A stretch of DNA of 31,163 nt from an uncultured Collinsella sp. (GTDB lineage: Bacteria; Actinomycetota; Coriobacteriia; Coriobacteriales; Coriobacteriaceae): positions 1-31,163 of the forward strand of contig CABVAO010000019.1 in the NCBI GenBank assembly GCA_902496335.1, written 5' to 3'. The notes beneath the pieces are model-generated. The model did not search any database and was not told the DNA's origin. It was given only the letters and a program-made list of their open reading frames with translations. A program made the translations under genes and the position numbers. The first letter of the stretch is position 1. Each line of letters starts with the position of its first letter. This document shows, piece after piece, positions 1-8,442 of the stretch.

Positions 1-583
1 AAATCGTAATAGCCGTGGGATAAAGATAGCGCCCGGACTGGATCACATAGACCAGACCCTGCGCAAAACAGGAGAAGAACAACTCATCGAGCGTCGACTC
101 CCCCACCATCTTGCGCAGCGCATGGGCATAATCGCCGTGGCGGTTGGGTTCGATGGCATCAGCCACAAAGACCACCATATCGAGCGGCGTCATGTCGCAA
201 GCGCCCACGGTGTGACGGTCGACAGCCTGAAAGACCGCCGGCGACAGCTCGGGAAAAAGCTGCGGAAGTTCATAGGCGGCAACAGGGCCATGCAAAAGCG
301 GCGTCGCGGCGGAAGGAGAGCCGGCAATCTTAATGCCGTAATGCAGAGCGCGCGTGACCAGCTCATCGTCGGAGAGCACTTTGTCCCAGTCATGGATCAG
401 GCCGGCGGCAGCGGCATCAAAGCGGTCAACGCCGTAGACCTCGGCCAGATGAAGTGCGGTCTCGGCAACACCCAGCGAATGCACATAGCGCTTGCGCTTA
501 TCCTTCATGCGAACATCAAGCAGCTCTTGAATGCGCTTGAGCAGCGCGCGCTCATCGCCCTCAAACTGATCCTCTACCGACAA
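1..583 (-). CDS. yqeK: HD-domain YqeK-type dinucleotide tetraphosphate hydrolase (3' end off the window)
   Basis: I translated this frame by hand because it runs off the left edge. 194 codons are visible. They show the HD phosphohydrolase metal ligands of the YqeK family: H35 in YVHSLGVA, the HD pair at residues 64-65 (GLIHDWDK), H98 in LLHGPVAA, H124 in DRHTVG, and D142 in the family hallmark DAIEPNR. YqeK proteins hydrolyse Ap4A-type dinucleotides symmetrically in the cytosol. The proposed start is TTG at 583, 12 bases past the nadD stop in the same frame, with a G-rich stretch (GGGGG) just upstream. The nearby ATG at 594 is in another frame and stops at once. The obgE-nadD-yqeK order is common in Gram-positive bacteria and supports the call. 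Only the C-terminal end is missing. Confidence 0.9.
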   Translation of the reverse strand, partial: MSVEDQFEGDERALLKRIQELLDVRMKDKRKRYVHSLGVAETALHLAEVYGVDRFDAAAAGLIHDWDKVLSDDELVTRALHYGIKIAGSPSAATPLLHGPVAAYELPQLFPELSPAVFQAVDRHTVGACDMTPLDMVVFVADAIEPNRHGDYAHALRKMVGESTLDELFFSCFAQGLVYVIQSGRYLYPTAITI

Positions 584-595
584 CGTAGACCCCCA

Positions 596-1273
596 TCACT
601 CAAAATCTTCTTGGCCCAAATCGGCATATAGCCTGCGTTTGCGAATGTAGCCGAGCACGGACTCGCTCGTAAGATAGCGCACGCTCATACCGCGGGCAAC
701 TCGCTTACGAATGTTCGTCGAGCTGATCGCCAACGCTGGAATCTGAATATAGCGCACGTCGAACGGCAGCCCCGACTCTTTGATTCGGGCACGCGCCGTA
801 TCGATATCAAAGCCCGGTCGCGTCGCCGCAATAAAGGTAGCAAGCTCAGCGATTCGTTCGGCATCATGCCAGGTCACAATATCGATAATCGCGTCGGCGC
901 CCGTAATAAAGTAGAGCTTTACCTGCGGCGGGTAAAAGTCGCGAAGGGCATGAAGCGTATCGGCCGTATAGGTTACGCCCGGGCGGTCGATCTCGAACCG
1001 GCTCGCCAAAAAAGCCGGGTTCGCGGCGGTGGCGAGGACCGTCATGGCATAACGGTCCTCGGCAGGCGTCACCGGCTTGTCAAGCTTAAAGGCAGGAGAA
1101 CCCGCCGGCATAAAGAGCACAGCGTCCAAGTCGAGCGACTCGCGCGCCTGCTCGGCGGTCACCAGGTGCCCGTAATGGATGGGATCAAAGGTGCCACCCA
1201 TAATGCCGAGCCTAAACTCCTGCCCGTCCTCTAGAGGAAGCTCGGGCAGACCGATTCCACCGCGCAGCGACAT
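596..1273 (-). CDS. nadD: Nicotinate-nucleotide adenylyltransferase
   Basis: NadD transfers AMP from ATP to nicotinate mononucleotide, giving deamido-NAD in NAD biosynthesis. The 225-residue product has the nucleotidyltransferase signature GGTFDPIHYGHL at residues 26-37 and the C-terminal ISSTNIRKR motif that contacts ATP phosphates; both are diagnostic. About 20 extra residues (MSLRGGIGLPELPLEDGQEF) precede the first beta strand, more than in most homologues. The ATG at 1273 is still the best start, since it follows the obgE stop by 3 bases and a GGAGGG lies about 10 bases upstream. The gene is almost certainly co-transcribed with obgE and yqeK. Confidence 0.95.
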   Translation of the reverse strand: MSLRGGIGLPELPLEDGQEFRLGIMGGTFDPIHYGHLVTAEQARESLDLDAVLFMPAGSPAFKLDKPVTPAEDRYAMTVLATAANPAFLASRFEIDRPGVTYTADTLHALRDFYPPQVKLYFITGADAIIDIVTWHDAERIAELATFIAATRPGFDIDTARARIKESGLPFDVRYIQIPALAISSTNIRKRVARGMSVRYLTSESVLGYIRKRRLYADLGQEDFE

Positions 1274-1276
1274 GGC

Positions 1277-2743
1277 TTACTCGCCCTCCGAGGTCTCGGT
1301 ATCGCCCGCGGCATCCGCCGCATCGACAACCTCGACTCCCTCATCCGCAGCATCGGCCACATCAATGGCTTCAACGGCAACGTCCTCGCCAGCATCCTCG
1401 AGCTCCTCGTACTCCGAGAAGTCCTCGGCGCCCTCAAAGTCAAAGGCGCGCTGGCAAATGCGGACCTCGTCGCCCGCACGGCAACCGGCCTTCTCGAGCG
1501 CGTCGTCAACACCCATACGCGCAAACTTATGCTGCAGGTAAATGACGGCTTCCTCATTTTCCCAGTCGGTCTGAATGACCATGCGCTCGATGGCACGACC
1601 GACCACGCGGAAGGCACCGGGCTCTTCCTGGACAATGCGGAAACGCTTCTCTCGCTGCAGGCGACGGCGCTCCCACTCATCGTCGCGCAGAACGACCGGC
1701 TCATCGGAAACCGCCAACTCGGCGCGCAGCTTAGCCACCTGCTCGCCCACGGCAAGCATCAGCGTATTAAGGCCGGCGCCCGTCACAGCAGACACGGCAA
1801 AGAACATATGGCCATCATCGAGCGCTGCGCGCTTGAGGTCGGCAATCTTGTCGGCCGTGCCCGGCGCGTCGCACTTGTTGGCAACGACGATCTGCGGACG
1901 CTCAGAAAGCTCAGCGCCATACTGCTCGAGCTCACGGTTGATGATATGGTAATCCTCGACCGGATCGCGATCCTCAAAACCACCCGTCATGTCAACGACG
2001 TGCATAATCAGGGCCGTACGCTCAATGTGGCGCAGGAACTGGTGACCCAGGCCCTTGCCCTCGCTCGCGCCCTCGATAAGACCGGGGACGTCGGCAACGA
2101 CGTAAGAATATTCGCCGGCACGCACCATGCCGAGGTTCGGCACGAGCGTGGTAAACGGGTAGTCGGCAATCTTGGGACGGGCGGCACTCATGCGCGCGAT
2201 GAGCGATGACTTACCCACCGAGGGGAAGCCCACGAGCGCGGCATCGGCCATAAGCTTCATCTCGAGCTCGATCCAGTGTTCCTCGGCCGGCTCGCCCAGC
2301 TGAGCGAACGCGGGCGCGCGACGCACGGACGTCACAAAGTGCGTGTTGCCCAGACCGCCGGCACCACCGGGGGCCACGACAACGCGCTCGCCGTCGTGCA
2401 CCAGGTCGGCAATCTCGAACATAGGGGTCTGCGTCTCGGGATCGAGCTCGCGGACTACGGTACCCATAGGGACCTTGAGAATCAGGTCCTCGCCGCTCTT
2501 GCCGTTACGACGGGCACCCTGCCCGTGCGTGCCGCGCTCGGCGCGAAAGTGATGCTTAAAGCGGTAATCGATCAGCGAAGACAGCTGAGCATCGGCCTGG
2601 ATGACGACATTGCCGCCACGACCGCCGTCGCCGCCATCGGGGCCGCCCTTGGGGACAAATGCCTCGCGCCTAAACGACATGCATCCGGCTCCGCCGTCGC
2701 CGCCGCACACGTTAATGCGGCTGATATCGGTGAACTGTGACAA
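1277..2743 (-). CDS. obgE: Obg-family ribosome-associated GTPase
   Basis: Obg/CgtA is an essential GTPase that binds the 50S subunit and links ribosome assembly to growth and stress. The 488 residues fit the family. They comprise a glycine-rich Obg fold (1-165, with GGPDGGDGGRGG near 33-44), a G domain (G1 GFPSVGKSS 172-180, G3 DVPGLIEGA 218-226, G4 NKCD 289-292, a G5-like SAVTGAG), a C-terminal OCT domain (about 365-432), and a very acidic tail (about 436-488, Asp/Glu/Ala-rich). The start is TTG at 2743, with AGGAGG 8 bases upstream. A terminator-like hairpin lies between rpmA and this gene and ends immediately before its ribosome binding site, so obgE may receive only read-through from the ribosomal-protein promoter. 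Its stop is 3 bases from the nadD start. Confidence 0.97.
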   Translation of the reverse strand: MSQFTDISRINVCGGDGGAGCMSFRREAFVPKGGPDGGDGGRGGNVVIQADAQLSSLIDYRFKHHFRAERGTHGQGARRNGKSGEDLILKVPMGTVVRELDPETQTPMFEIADLVHDGERVVVAPGGAGGLGNTHFVTSVRRAPAFAQLGEPAEEHWIELEMKLMADAALVGFPSVGKSSLIARMSAARPKIADYPFTTLVPNLGMVRAGEYSYVVADVPGLIEGASEGKGLGHQFLRHIERTALIMHVVDMTGGFEDRDPVEDYHIINRELEQYGAELSERPQIVVANKCDAPGTADKIADLKRAALDDGHMFFAVSAVTGAGLNTLMLAVGEQVAKLRAELAVSDEPVVLRDDEWERRRLQREKRFRIVQEEPGAFRVVGRAIERMVIQTDWENEEAVIYLQHKFARMGVDDALEKAGCRAGDEVRICQRAFDFEGAEDFSEYEELEDAGEDVAVEAIDVADAADEGVEVVDAADAAGDTETSEGE

Positions 2744-2759
2744 CAGAATCGCCTCCTAC

Positions 2760-2803
2760 AAAAAAGAGGGAGACCCTTGAATCCTAAAACTCAAGTGCCT
2801 CCC
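2760..2803 (-). terminator. Intrinsic terminator/attenuator between rpmA and obgE
   Basis: On the minus strand an imperfect 13-bp stem (11 pairs; arms at 2768-2780 and 2791-2803, outer GGGAG/CTCCC, inner CTTGA/TCAAG) with a 10-nt loop is followed by TC and six Ts (2765-2760). It lies 26 bases past the rpmA stop and directly before the obgE AGGAGG (2752-2757). Confidence 0.8.
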
Positions 2804-2828
2804 ACATATGTGCTCTATGAAGGGTGAA

Positions 2829-3086
2829 TTACGCGTTCGCGAGCGGGCGTACGCTGACCCTGTGCTTGATACCCTTGTGGAACTCAACGGTACCGTCGAC
2901 CAGCGCGAACAGCGTGTCGTCCTTACCACGGCCAACGTTCTCACCCGGGTGGATGTGCGTGCCGTGCTGACGGACGAGAATCGTGCCCGTGGTTACCGTC
3001 TGGCCGGCATAGCGCTTCGTGCCAAGGCGCTGACCGCGGGAGTCACGGCCATTACGGGAGGAACCGAGTCCTTTTTTGTGTGCCAT
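2829..3086 (-). CDS. rpmA: 50S ribosomal protein L27
   Basis: L27 lies near the peptidyl-transferase centre of the 50S subunit. The 85-residue product has the canonical start MAHKKGLGSSRNGRDS, then GQRLGTKRYAGQ and RQHGTHIHPGENVGRGKDDTL. It begins directly at the mature-type N-terminus, without the cleavable N-terminal extension that Firmicutes L27 carries for the Prp protease; this fits an actinobacterial assignment. It lies 33 bases downstream of rplU in the same transcription unit. Confidence 0.98.
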   Translation of the reverse strand: MAHKKGLGSSRNGRDSRGQRLGTKRYAGQTVTTGTILVRQHGTHIHPGENVGRGKDDTLFALVDGTVEFHKGIKHRVSVRPLANA

Positions 3087-3119
3087 TGTGTATACCTACT
3101 CTTTCGTTACGAGTGTAAT

Positions 3120-3494
3120 CTACTCGGCGACGGGAGCCTCGGCAACAGCCTCAGCCTCTGCCTTGACAGCCTTCTTGGCGCGGGAGGTAGCCTGAACCTT
3201 CACGATCTTCAGCTTGGTGAGCTGCTGACGGTGACCCTTCAGACGACGATAGCGCTTGCGCTTGTGGAACTTGAAGACCAGCTGCTTCTCGCCCTTGAAC
3301 TGCTCAACGATCTGAGCGGTAACCTTGGCCTTGGCCAGCTTGTCGGGATCGGTGACGATCTTCTTACCATCGTTGAGGAAGATAACCGGCAGGGTGACCT
3401 TGTCGCCCTCATTGCCCTCGATCTTCTCGACGGTGATGACATCGTCGGTGGCGACCTTGTACTGCTTGCCGCCCGTGTTAACGATTGCGTACAT
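3120..3494 (-). CDS. rplU: 50S ribosomal protein L21
   Basis: L21 is a 50S protein that binds 23S rRNA. The product (124 aa) starts MYAIVNTGGKQYKV, the classic L21 N-terminus, and contains the conserved KFHKRKRYRRLKGHRQ rRNA-binding stretch near residues 80-95. An Ala/Lys/Glu-rich tail of about 25 residues (ending EAVAEAPVAE) extends the common core. I chose the ATG at 3494. The upstream in-frame ATG at 3515 would add MHEGQVN and would place the GAAGGG ribosome binding site inside the coding region. A strong promoter precedes it. Confidence 0.97.
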   Translation of the reverse strand: MYAIVNTGGKQYKVATDDVITVEKIEGNEGDKVTLPVIFLNDGKKIVTDPDKLAKAKVTAQIVEQFKGEKQLVFKFHKRKRYRRLKGHRQQLTKLKIVKVQATSRAKKAVKAEAEAVAEAPVAE

Positions 3495-3536
3495 GTTTAC
3501 TTGCCCTTCATGCATCAGTTAGTGCAACAGCCGAAT

Positions 3537-3565
3537 ATAGTAGCAGGCGAAAATACCCCCGTCAA
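3537..3565 (-). promoter_or_regulatory. Promoter of the rplU-rpmA(-obgE-nadD-yqeK) unit
   Basis: On the minus strand, -35 TTGACG (3565-3560), a 17-bp spacer and -10 TACTAT (3542-3537) make a near-consensus vegetative promoter about 43 bases before the L21 start. The -35 box contains the TGA stop codon of the upstream DUF2344 gene. The predicted leader is only about 35 nt. Confidence 0.75.
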
Positions 3566-4374
3566 CGAGTATGTGGAGCAAATCCACAAGTTCGCACAGG
3601 TATGGGGCTGACGAGTCGGCCCTCGTCGTCCTCGCATGCTTGATTCTGACGCTCGACATCGTAGGAGCAGATGGTCACGAGGTCTTGCATACCGGTGGAA
3701 ACAATAGGTGCATCCACGCCCGGGGTCAAGCCCTGCAACAAAACATCAGCCGCAGAAAGCAAAATTTCCGGACGCATGGAGCCCTCGTTGTCGGCATGGG
3801 TGTCGAGCATGAGCACCAAATGGTCCGGGCGCTCCCCCGCCGTGAGCTCATAGCCAACGAGCGTGTGATCCAAATCCAAGCGCTTGCTCTTTTTTCCGCG
3901 CGCGTAGTCGATGCCATGGCCCGCGCGCAGCGTGTCGATCGCACGATGCACCTCGTCGGCGCTTACGGGCGCCTCGGGGTCCAGATGCAGGTCGATGCGA
4001 TACGACAGGCGCGTGAGCTGCGCCGTCAACGCCGGCGTGCGCACGTCGATGTACGCCGCCTCGATGGGCGCCAGATCGGCCGGAGACGCCGCAGCCAGGC
4101 GCCCAAACGCCTCGTCGAGCGCCACGAACTCGGTCATAAACAGGTCATACCACTCACATGTCGACGACGTACCCACCGGTAGCGCCGAAGAGAAGCCCAC
4201 GCGCATGTGCGGAGAGAAGCCCTGCGTGACGGCATAGGGAAGTCCCGCACGGCGCACGATGCGCTCAATGGTATGGATCACTTCGAGATGGCCCAGGTAC
4301 TTAAGGCGATCGCGCTTGCCATAGCGAACACGAAGCCTAAAGAGCGAGGGGTTGTCGGTCAGGCGCTCACTCAT
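3562..4374 (-). CDS. TIGR03936/DUF2344 radical SAM-associated protein
   Basis: The 270-residue product matches the DUF2344 (TIGR03936) family as I recall it. The N-terminus has FRLRVRYGKRDRLKYLGHLE and then the family pattern around TQGFSPHMRVGFSSALPVG (residues about 51-69). The function is not established. The family occurs almost only as a C-terminal fusion to, or a neighbour of, a B12-binding-type radical SAM protein, usually just upstream of rplU-rpmA. Here the start ATG overlaps the stop of the radical SAM gene by 4 bases (ATGA), so translation is probably coupled and the two proteins likely act together. A role in tRNA or rRNA modification is often suspected from this context, but nothing in the sequence shows it. 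Confidence 0.88.
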   Translation of the reverse strand: MSERLTDNPSLFRLRVRYGKRDRLKYLGHLEVIHTIERIVRRAGLPYAVTQGFSPHMRVGFSSALPVGTSSTCEWYDLFMTEFVALDEAFGRLAAASPADLAPIEAAYIDVRTPALTAQLTRLSYRIDLHLDPEAPVSADEVHRAIDTLRAGHGIDYARGKKSKRLDLDHTLVGYELTAGERPDHLVLMLDTHADNEGSMRPEILLSAADVLLQGLTPGVDAPIVSTGMQDLVTICSYDVERQNQACEDDEGRLVSPIPVRTCGFAPHTR

Positions 4375-6248
4375 GCGCGATCACCCATCAATACATTCTT
4401 GGCGTGGAGCGTGGGGCAGATCCCGCAGCCGGTGCACGACGTGCGGGTGCAGTCGGGAGTCGTGACGCCCTCGAGCGAGCGACGGTACTCGCGCTCGAGG
4501 AAGCCGCGCGTGCAGCCGGGGCTCACGTGCTCCCACGGCAGGCGCCAGTCCAATTCGTAGGGCAGGTGCACGAGCTCATTGAGGTCGATGCCGTTTTTGG
4601 CAGCAGCCTCCTTCCAGTTATCGAGCGAGAAATGCTCTACCCAGGCGTCAAAGCGAGAGCCCGAGCGCCAAGCATCGATGATGACGGGCGTCATGTCACG
4701 ACCGGCGCGGGACAACGCAGCCTCGATGAGCGAGGTCTCGGCATCGTGGTAATGAACGCGGACGGCACGGTTGCGAACGCTCGTGATGAGCAGCTTCTGG
4801 CGACGCTTGACGTCGTCGTAGTCGAGCTGCGGGCACCACTGGAACGGCGTGGCAGCCTTAGGGATAAAGACCGAAACCGAGATCGACACCGAGATCGAGC
4901 CGCGACGAGCCTTGGGCACCACGGAACGACCGAGCTCCAGCACGTGATCGGCCAGATTGGCGATGGCCACGATGTCCTCGTCGCGCTCGCCGGGAAGGCC
5001 CATCATAAAGTAAAGCTTCATGCGGTTCCAGCCGGCCTCGAAGGCCGCCTTGGCCGCACGGTCCAGGTCCTCCTCGGTCACGTTCTTGTTAATGATGTCG
5101 CGCATGCGCTGGCTGCCGGCCTCGGGCGCGAACGTCAGGCCGCCCTTCTTTTCGCCGGCGACCGACTCGGCCATATCCACGCCAAACGAATCCAGGCGCT
5201 GCGACGGAATAGACACGCGAATACCCGTATCCTCCAGGCGACGGTTGAGCCTGCCGAGCACGTCGCGAATGCAGGAGTGGTCGGTCGTGGAGAGCGAGGT
5301 CAGCGACACCTCGTCATAGCCGGTCTTTTCCAGACCCTGAATCACCGACGAGACGATCTGGTCGGCCGAGCGCTCGCGCACCGGGCGATACGTCATGCCG
5401 GCCTGGCAAAAACGACAGCCGCGGGCGCAGCCGCGCAGGATCTCGATAGACAGGCGGTCGTGGACCAGCTGCGCATAGGGCACGCACGACTGCGACAGCG
5501 GATTCGTGGCGCCGAAATCCTCGACGACGCGCTTGTAGACCACGGTCGGCGCATCCTTGCCCTCACGCGGCACGGTGTAGCCATGCGGCGAGCAGGGCTC
5601 GTCGTGACGAACCTCATAGAGCGATGGCACGTAGTTGCCGGCAATGGATGCAAGCTGCTCGACAATCTGCGCGCGCGGGACCCCTTCGTCACGCAGGCGG
5701 CGATGCAGCTGGCAGGTCTCGAGCAGCGACTCCTCGCCCTCGCCGATGAGGATGGCATCGAAGAAGGCCGCGTACGGCTCGGGATTGTACACCGAGGGGC
5801 CGCCGGCGATGATGATGGGGTCGTCTTCGCCGCGGTCGGCCGCTAACAGCGGAATGCCAGCGAGGTCGAGAGCCTCGAGGAAGTTCGTCACCGCCATCTC
5901 GTGCGGCACATGCAGACCGACGATATCAAACGAAGCGACCGGCGCTGCACCCTCGAGCGAGAGCAGCGGAATGCCTGCCTCGCGCATGGCGTCACCCATA
6001 TCGGGCCACGGCACATAGCCACGCTCGCAGGAGATGCCCTCGGCCTGGTTAAGGATGTTGTAGAGGATGGCGATACCCTGGTTGGGCAGACCAACCTCGT
6101 ACACATCCGGGTAGATCAGGCAGCAACGGTAGTCGGCATCGGCCTTGGAAAGCGTGCCCCACTCGTGATCGATATAGCGACTCGGCTTCTCGACCTTGGC
6201 GAGCAACGGCTCAATTAAATGAAAACAATCTTGGTATGCAACGCGCAA
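4371..6248 (-). CDS. B12-binding-type radical SAM protein (TIGR03960-like)
   Basis: The product is 625 residues. After the N-terminal PLLAKVEKPSRYI motif typical of this family comes a Rossmann-like region resembling a B12-binding domain (about 40-200, with IIIAGGPSVYNPEP near 146-159). The radical SAM core follows, with the [4Fe-4S] ligands C274, C278 and C281 (CARGCRFC). FAPEAGSQRMRDIINK lies further on. A second cysteine cluster, CTGCGIC, sits about 15 residues before the C-terminus and could hold another metal site. Start is TTG at 6248 with AGGGG 8 bases upstream; the next in-frame starts would delete the conserved N-terminus. In many bacteria this protein is fused to DUF2344, but here the two are separate overlapping genes. 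The substrate is unknown. Confidence 0.9.
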   Translation of the reverse strand: MRVAYQDCFHLIEPLLAKVEKPSRYIDHEWGTLSKADADYRCCLIYPDVYEVGLPNQGIAILYNILNQAEGISCERGYVPWPDMGDAMREAGIPLLSLEGAAPVASFDIVGLHVPHEMAVTNFLEALDLAGIPLLAADRGEDDPIIIAGGPSVYNPEPYAAFFDAILIGEGEESLLETCQLHRRLRDEGVPRAQIVEQLASIAGNYVPSLYEVRHDEPCSPHGYTVPREGKDAPTVVYKRVVEDFGATNPLSQSCVPYAQLVHDRLSIEILRGCARGCRFCQAGMTYRPVRERSADQIVSSVIQGLEKTGYDEVSLTSLSTTDHSCIRDVLGRLNRRLEDTGIRVSIPSQRLDSFGVDMAESVAGEKKGGLTFAPEAGSQRMRDIINKNVTEEDLDRAAKAAFEAGWNRMKLYFMMGLPGERDEDIVAIANLADHVLELGRSVVPKARRGSISVSISVSVFIPKAATPFQWCPQLDYDDVKRRQKLLITSVRNRAVRVHYHDAETSLIEAALSRAGRDMTPVIIDAWRSGSRFDAWVEHFSLDNWKEAAAKNGIDLNELVHLPYELDWRLPWEHVSPGCTRGFLEREYRRSLEGVTTPDCTRTSCTGCGICPTLHAKNVLMGDRA

Positions 6249-6258
6249 CGGAAAACCC

Positions 6259-7188
6259 CTAAGCAGCGAGATCTGATGCGTCCTGATAGGACGCCATAGG
6301 ACGGGTAGCGCCCGCGACCGTGGTTACGAGATCGCGAACGCGGGAGAACGTAGCAGTAACCACCTCGTTGGCACGACTGTAGTCGACATCGCGCTCGTAG
6401 AGCGAAACGAGCGCACGGCCCATGCCATAGGTGCCCGCGGCAGCAGTGAGCGCCTTGACGGCAAACCCAATATGCGGCGTCTGCTTGACAAGTGCGCGGG
6501 TGACCGCTCGGATCACAAGACCGCCGGCAAGCACGCCCGCGACCTCGTAGCCGCGCTCAGGCTTAATGCCGCGTCCAAAGACGGCAGCGAGCTCAAAGAG
6601 CATGCCCACCTGTGCCAGCGCCATAACGGGATAATCGGCGCCCGGCAAAAACACCAGCGCGCCGGTCGCCATATTGGTGAGCGCGCACGAGGTGATGATA
6701 CGATTGGCCGCCGCGATGCGCATGAAGGCAAAGTTCGCCGCAAAAGCCGTTTCTTTGTCGGTGCGATCGAGAATCCAGCGGGCAAGCGTCTCGAGCAGAT
6801 ACGTCTTATCGGTTGCCGCTACCACGCCGAGCATGGGCGTGGACTCCTCGATAAACGGCACCTCCACAGCAGACTCGGCAAGCACGCACACGGGCGCGCC
6901 GGCGATCACGAGCTCCTGCACGGCACTCTCCAAGCGGTCGGAACCACACGAGAGCACCAGCACCACATCGGTATCGGTCTTTGGAGCAATTCGCTCCTCC
7001 CCCAGACGCTCGACGCGCACAATGCCCGAGGTCGTCTGCGGCACAAAGGCATCACGCACCGTCTCGGCCAGAAAGCGCGAGGCGGACGAATCCAGATAGA
7101 CCGAGACGCGCACCGGCGTATCGGAATCCTTCTTAACGGACGCGCCCATCTTAAAAGCGCGGGTCAGCTTATCTACGGGAATTTTCAT
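6259..7188 (-). CDS. Uncharacterised membrane protein with DUF697-like C-terminal region
   Basis: The 309-residue protein has two parts. Residues 1-150 are soluble and alpha/beta-like (strands around VRVSVYLD, DVVLVLSCG, PVCVLAESA), and they look like a stripped-down Rossmann or GTPase-like fold without a P-loop. From about 150 to 280 the Ala/Gly-rich helices (IAAANRIITSCALTNMATGA, YEVAGVLAGGLVIRAVTRAL) resemble the DUF697 domain that is usually attached to YcjF/Era-like GTPases. ATG at 7188 has GAGGGG 7 bases upstream. It lies 18 bases after rodA and 10 bases before the radical SAM gene on the same strand, so it is probably transcribed with the cell-shape genes. The family call is by resemblance only, and the function is unknown. 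Confidence 0.7.
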   Translation of the reverse strand: MKIPVDKLTRAFKMGASVKKDSDTPVRVSVYLDSSASRFLAETVRDAFVPQTTSGIVRVERLGEERIAPKTDTDVVLVLSCGSDRLESAVQELVIAGAPVCVLAESAVEVPFIEESTPMLGVVAATDKTYLLETLARWILDRTDKETAFAANFAFMRIAAANRIITSCALTNMATGALVFLPGADYPVMALAQVGMLFELAAVFGRGIKPERGYEVAGVLAGGLVIRAVTRALVKQTPHIGFAVKALTAAAGTYGMGRALVSLYERDVDYSRANEVVTATFSRVRDLVTTVAGATRPMASYQDASDLAA

Positions 7189-7206
7189 AGCAAACCCCTC
7201 CAGCGG

Positions 7207-8433
7207 TTACGCGGCGCCCGAACGATGCCGCCATATGGATTGTACGATACCCACCGTCAGCAGCTGAATCATCATCGAAGACGAACCGAAGCTAATAAAC
7301 GGTAGCGGAATACCGGTAATCGGCATCATGCCGATGCACATGCCGATGTTTTCGAAGGTCTGGAACGCCCACATGCCAACGATGCCCACACACGAAAGAC
7401 GCAAAAACAGCGACTCGCACTTAAAGGCGACGCGAATCGTCGAAAAGATCAGCAGCACGTAGAGGCACAGGAGCAAAAAGGAACCGCAAAAACCAAAGGT
7501 CTCGGACAGGAAGGCGAAGACGAAGTCGGTGTGGAACTCAGGCAGAAAGCCGCCGGCCGACTGCGTCGCATGGCCCAAACCCTTACCAAAGAAGCCGCCC
7601 GAGCCAACGGCGATAAGCGACTGCTGCAGGTTGTAGGCATCGTCCGAATCGGCATTATCGGGGTCGATAAAGACCGTCAGACGGTTCATCTGATACTGCT
7701 TGATGAGCACATCGTGGCCGAGCAACGAATCAAAGACCGAATCGAGCGCAAGGACGAGGGCCACCAGGCCCACGAGCAGGGCCAGGGTCGACAGCACCCA
7801 TTCGCGGCGTGCACCGCTCATGCAGATGACGATGGCGCCCGAAACCAGCACGACCAGGCCCGAGCCCAGGTCGCCCATGGCAACGACGGCCAAAAACGGA
7901 ATGGACAGCATGCCGCAGAGCTTGACGTAGTCGCGAACGGTATCGATGCTACCGTTATACTGCGAGCCAAGCGTAGCAATAAAGAAGATGGTGATGAGCT
8001 TGGCAAGCTCAACCGGCTGGAATGTCAAGCCGATACCGGGAATCTTGATCCAGCCCGTCATGCCCAGACCGCCCGTATAGGACAGACCCGGAATCTTGGG
8101 CGAGAGGATCACGATCAGGTCGATGACGAGCAACGCCGTCGAGAAATTGGAAATACCGCGCAGGTCGGTACGCCAGACGAGCACCGCCAGCACCGCCCCG
8201 ATGCCAATTCCCAGCAGATGGCGTGAGAACGAGGCATCGGCCTTAAACTGCGAAGCCGACCAGATAATGATGGCACCGTAGGCGACGAGCGCCACAGTAG
8301 CCACGAGCACACCGATATGCACCTTTTGGCGAAACGTGCCGCGCGAGGCCGAAAGTTGCTTGTTGACGCGGTCCAGGCTGCTGCGAGAGCCGGTCTTGGT
8401 TGAACGGAACAGATCCGCCGGAGAAAAATCCAT
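7207..8433 (-). CDS. rodA: RodA/FtsW-family peptidoglycan glycosyltransferase
   Basis: SEDS-family polymerases link lipid II into glycan strands in the membrane; RodA does so in the elongation complex with PBP2. The 408-residue protein has about ten hydrophobic segments after a cytoplasmic N-terminus of about 40 residues. Conserved SEDS sequences are present: YNLQQSLIAVGSGGFFGKGL, the HTDFVFAFLSE segment with the key Asp, and GIPLPFISFGSSSMM near the end. RodA is favoured over FtsW because the gene lies 9 bases after a PBP2 gene in an mre cluster. ATG at 8433 follows AGGAGG closely. Confidence 0.94.
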   Translation of the reverse strand: MDFSPADLFRSTKTGSRSSLDRVNKQLSASRGTFRQKVHIGVLVATVALVAYGAIIIWSASQFKADASFSRHLLGIGIGAVLAVLVWRTDLRGISNFSTALLVIDLIVILSPKIPGLSYTGGLGMTGWIKIPGIGLTFQPVELAKLITIFFIATLGSQYNGSIDTVRDYVKLCGMLSIPFLAVVAMGDLGSGLVVLVSGAIVICMSGARREWVLSTLALLVGLVALVLALDSVFDSLLGHDVLIKQYQMNRLTVFIDPDNADSDDAYNLQQSLIAVGSGGFFGKGLGHATQSAGGFLPEFHTDFVFAFLSETFGFCGSFLLLCLYVLLIFSTIRVAFKCESLFLRLSCVGIVGMWAFQTFENIGMCIGMMPITGIPLPFISFGSSSMMIQLLTVGIVQSIWRHRSGAA

Positions 8434-8442
8434 CGCAACCTC

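Noticed and set aside
3495..3515. Upstream ATG extending L21 by seven residues
   Set aside because: It would place the ribosome binding site inside the gene, and L21 proteins begin at MYAIV.
4404..5846. 480-codon plus-strand open frame opposite the radical SAM gene
   Set aside because: The true gene lies on the minus strand with its iron-sulfur motif; this frame is compositional.
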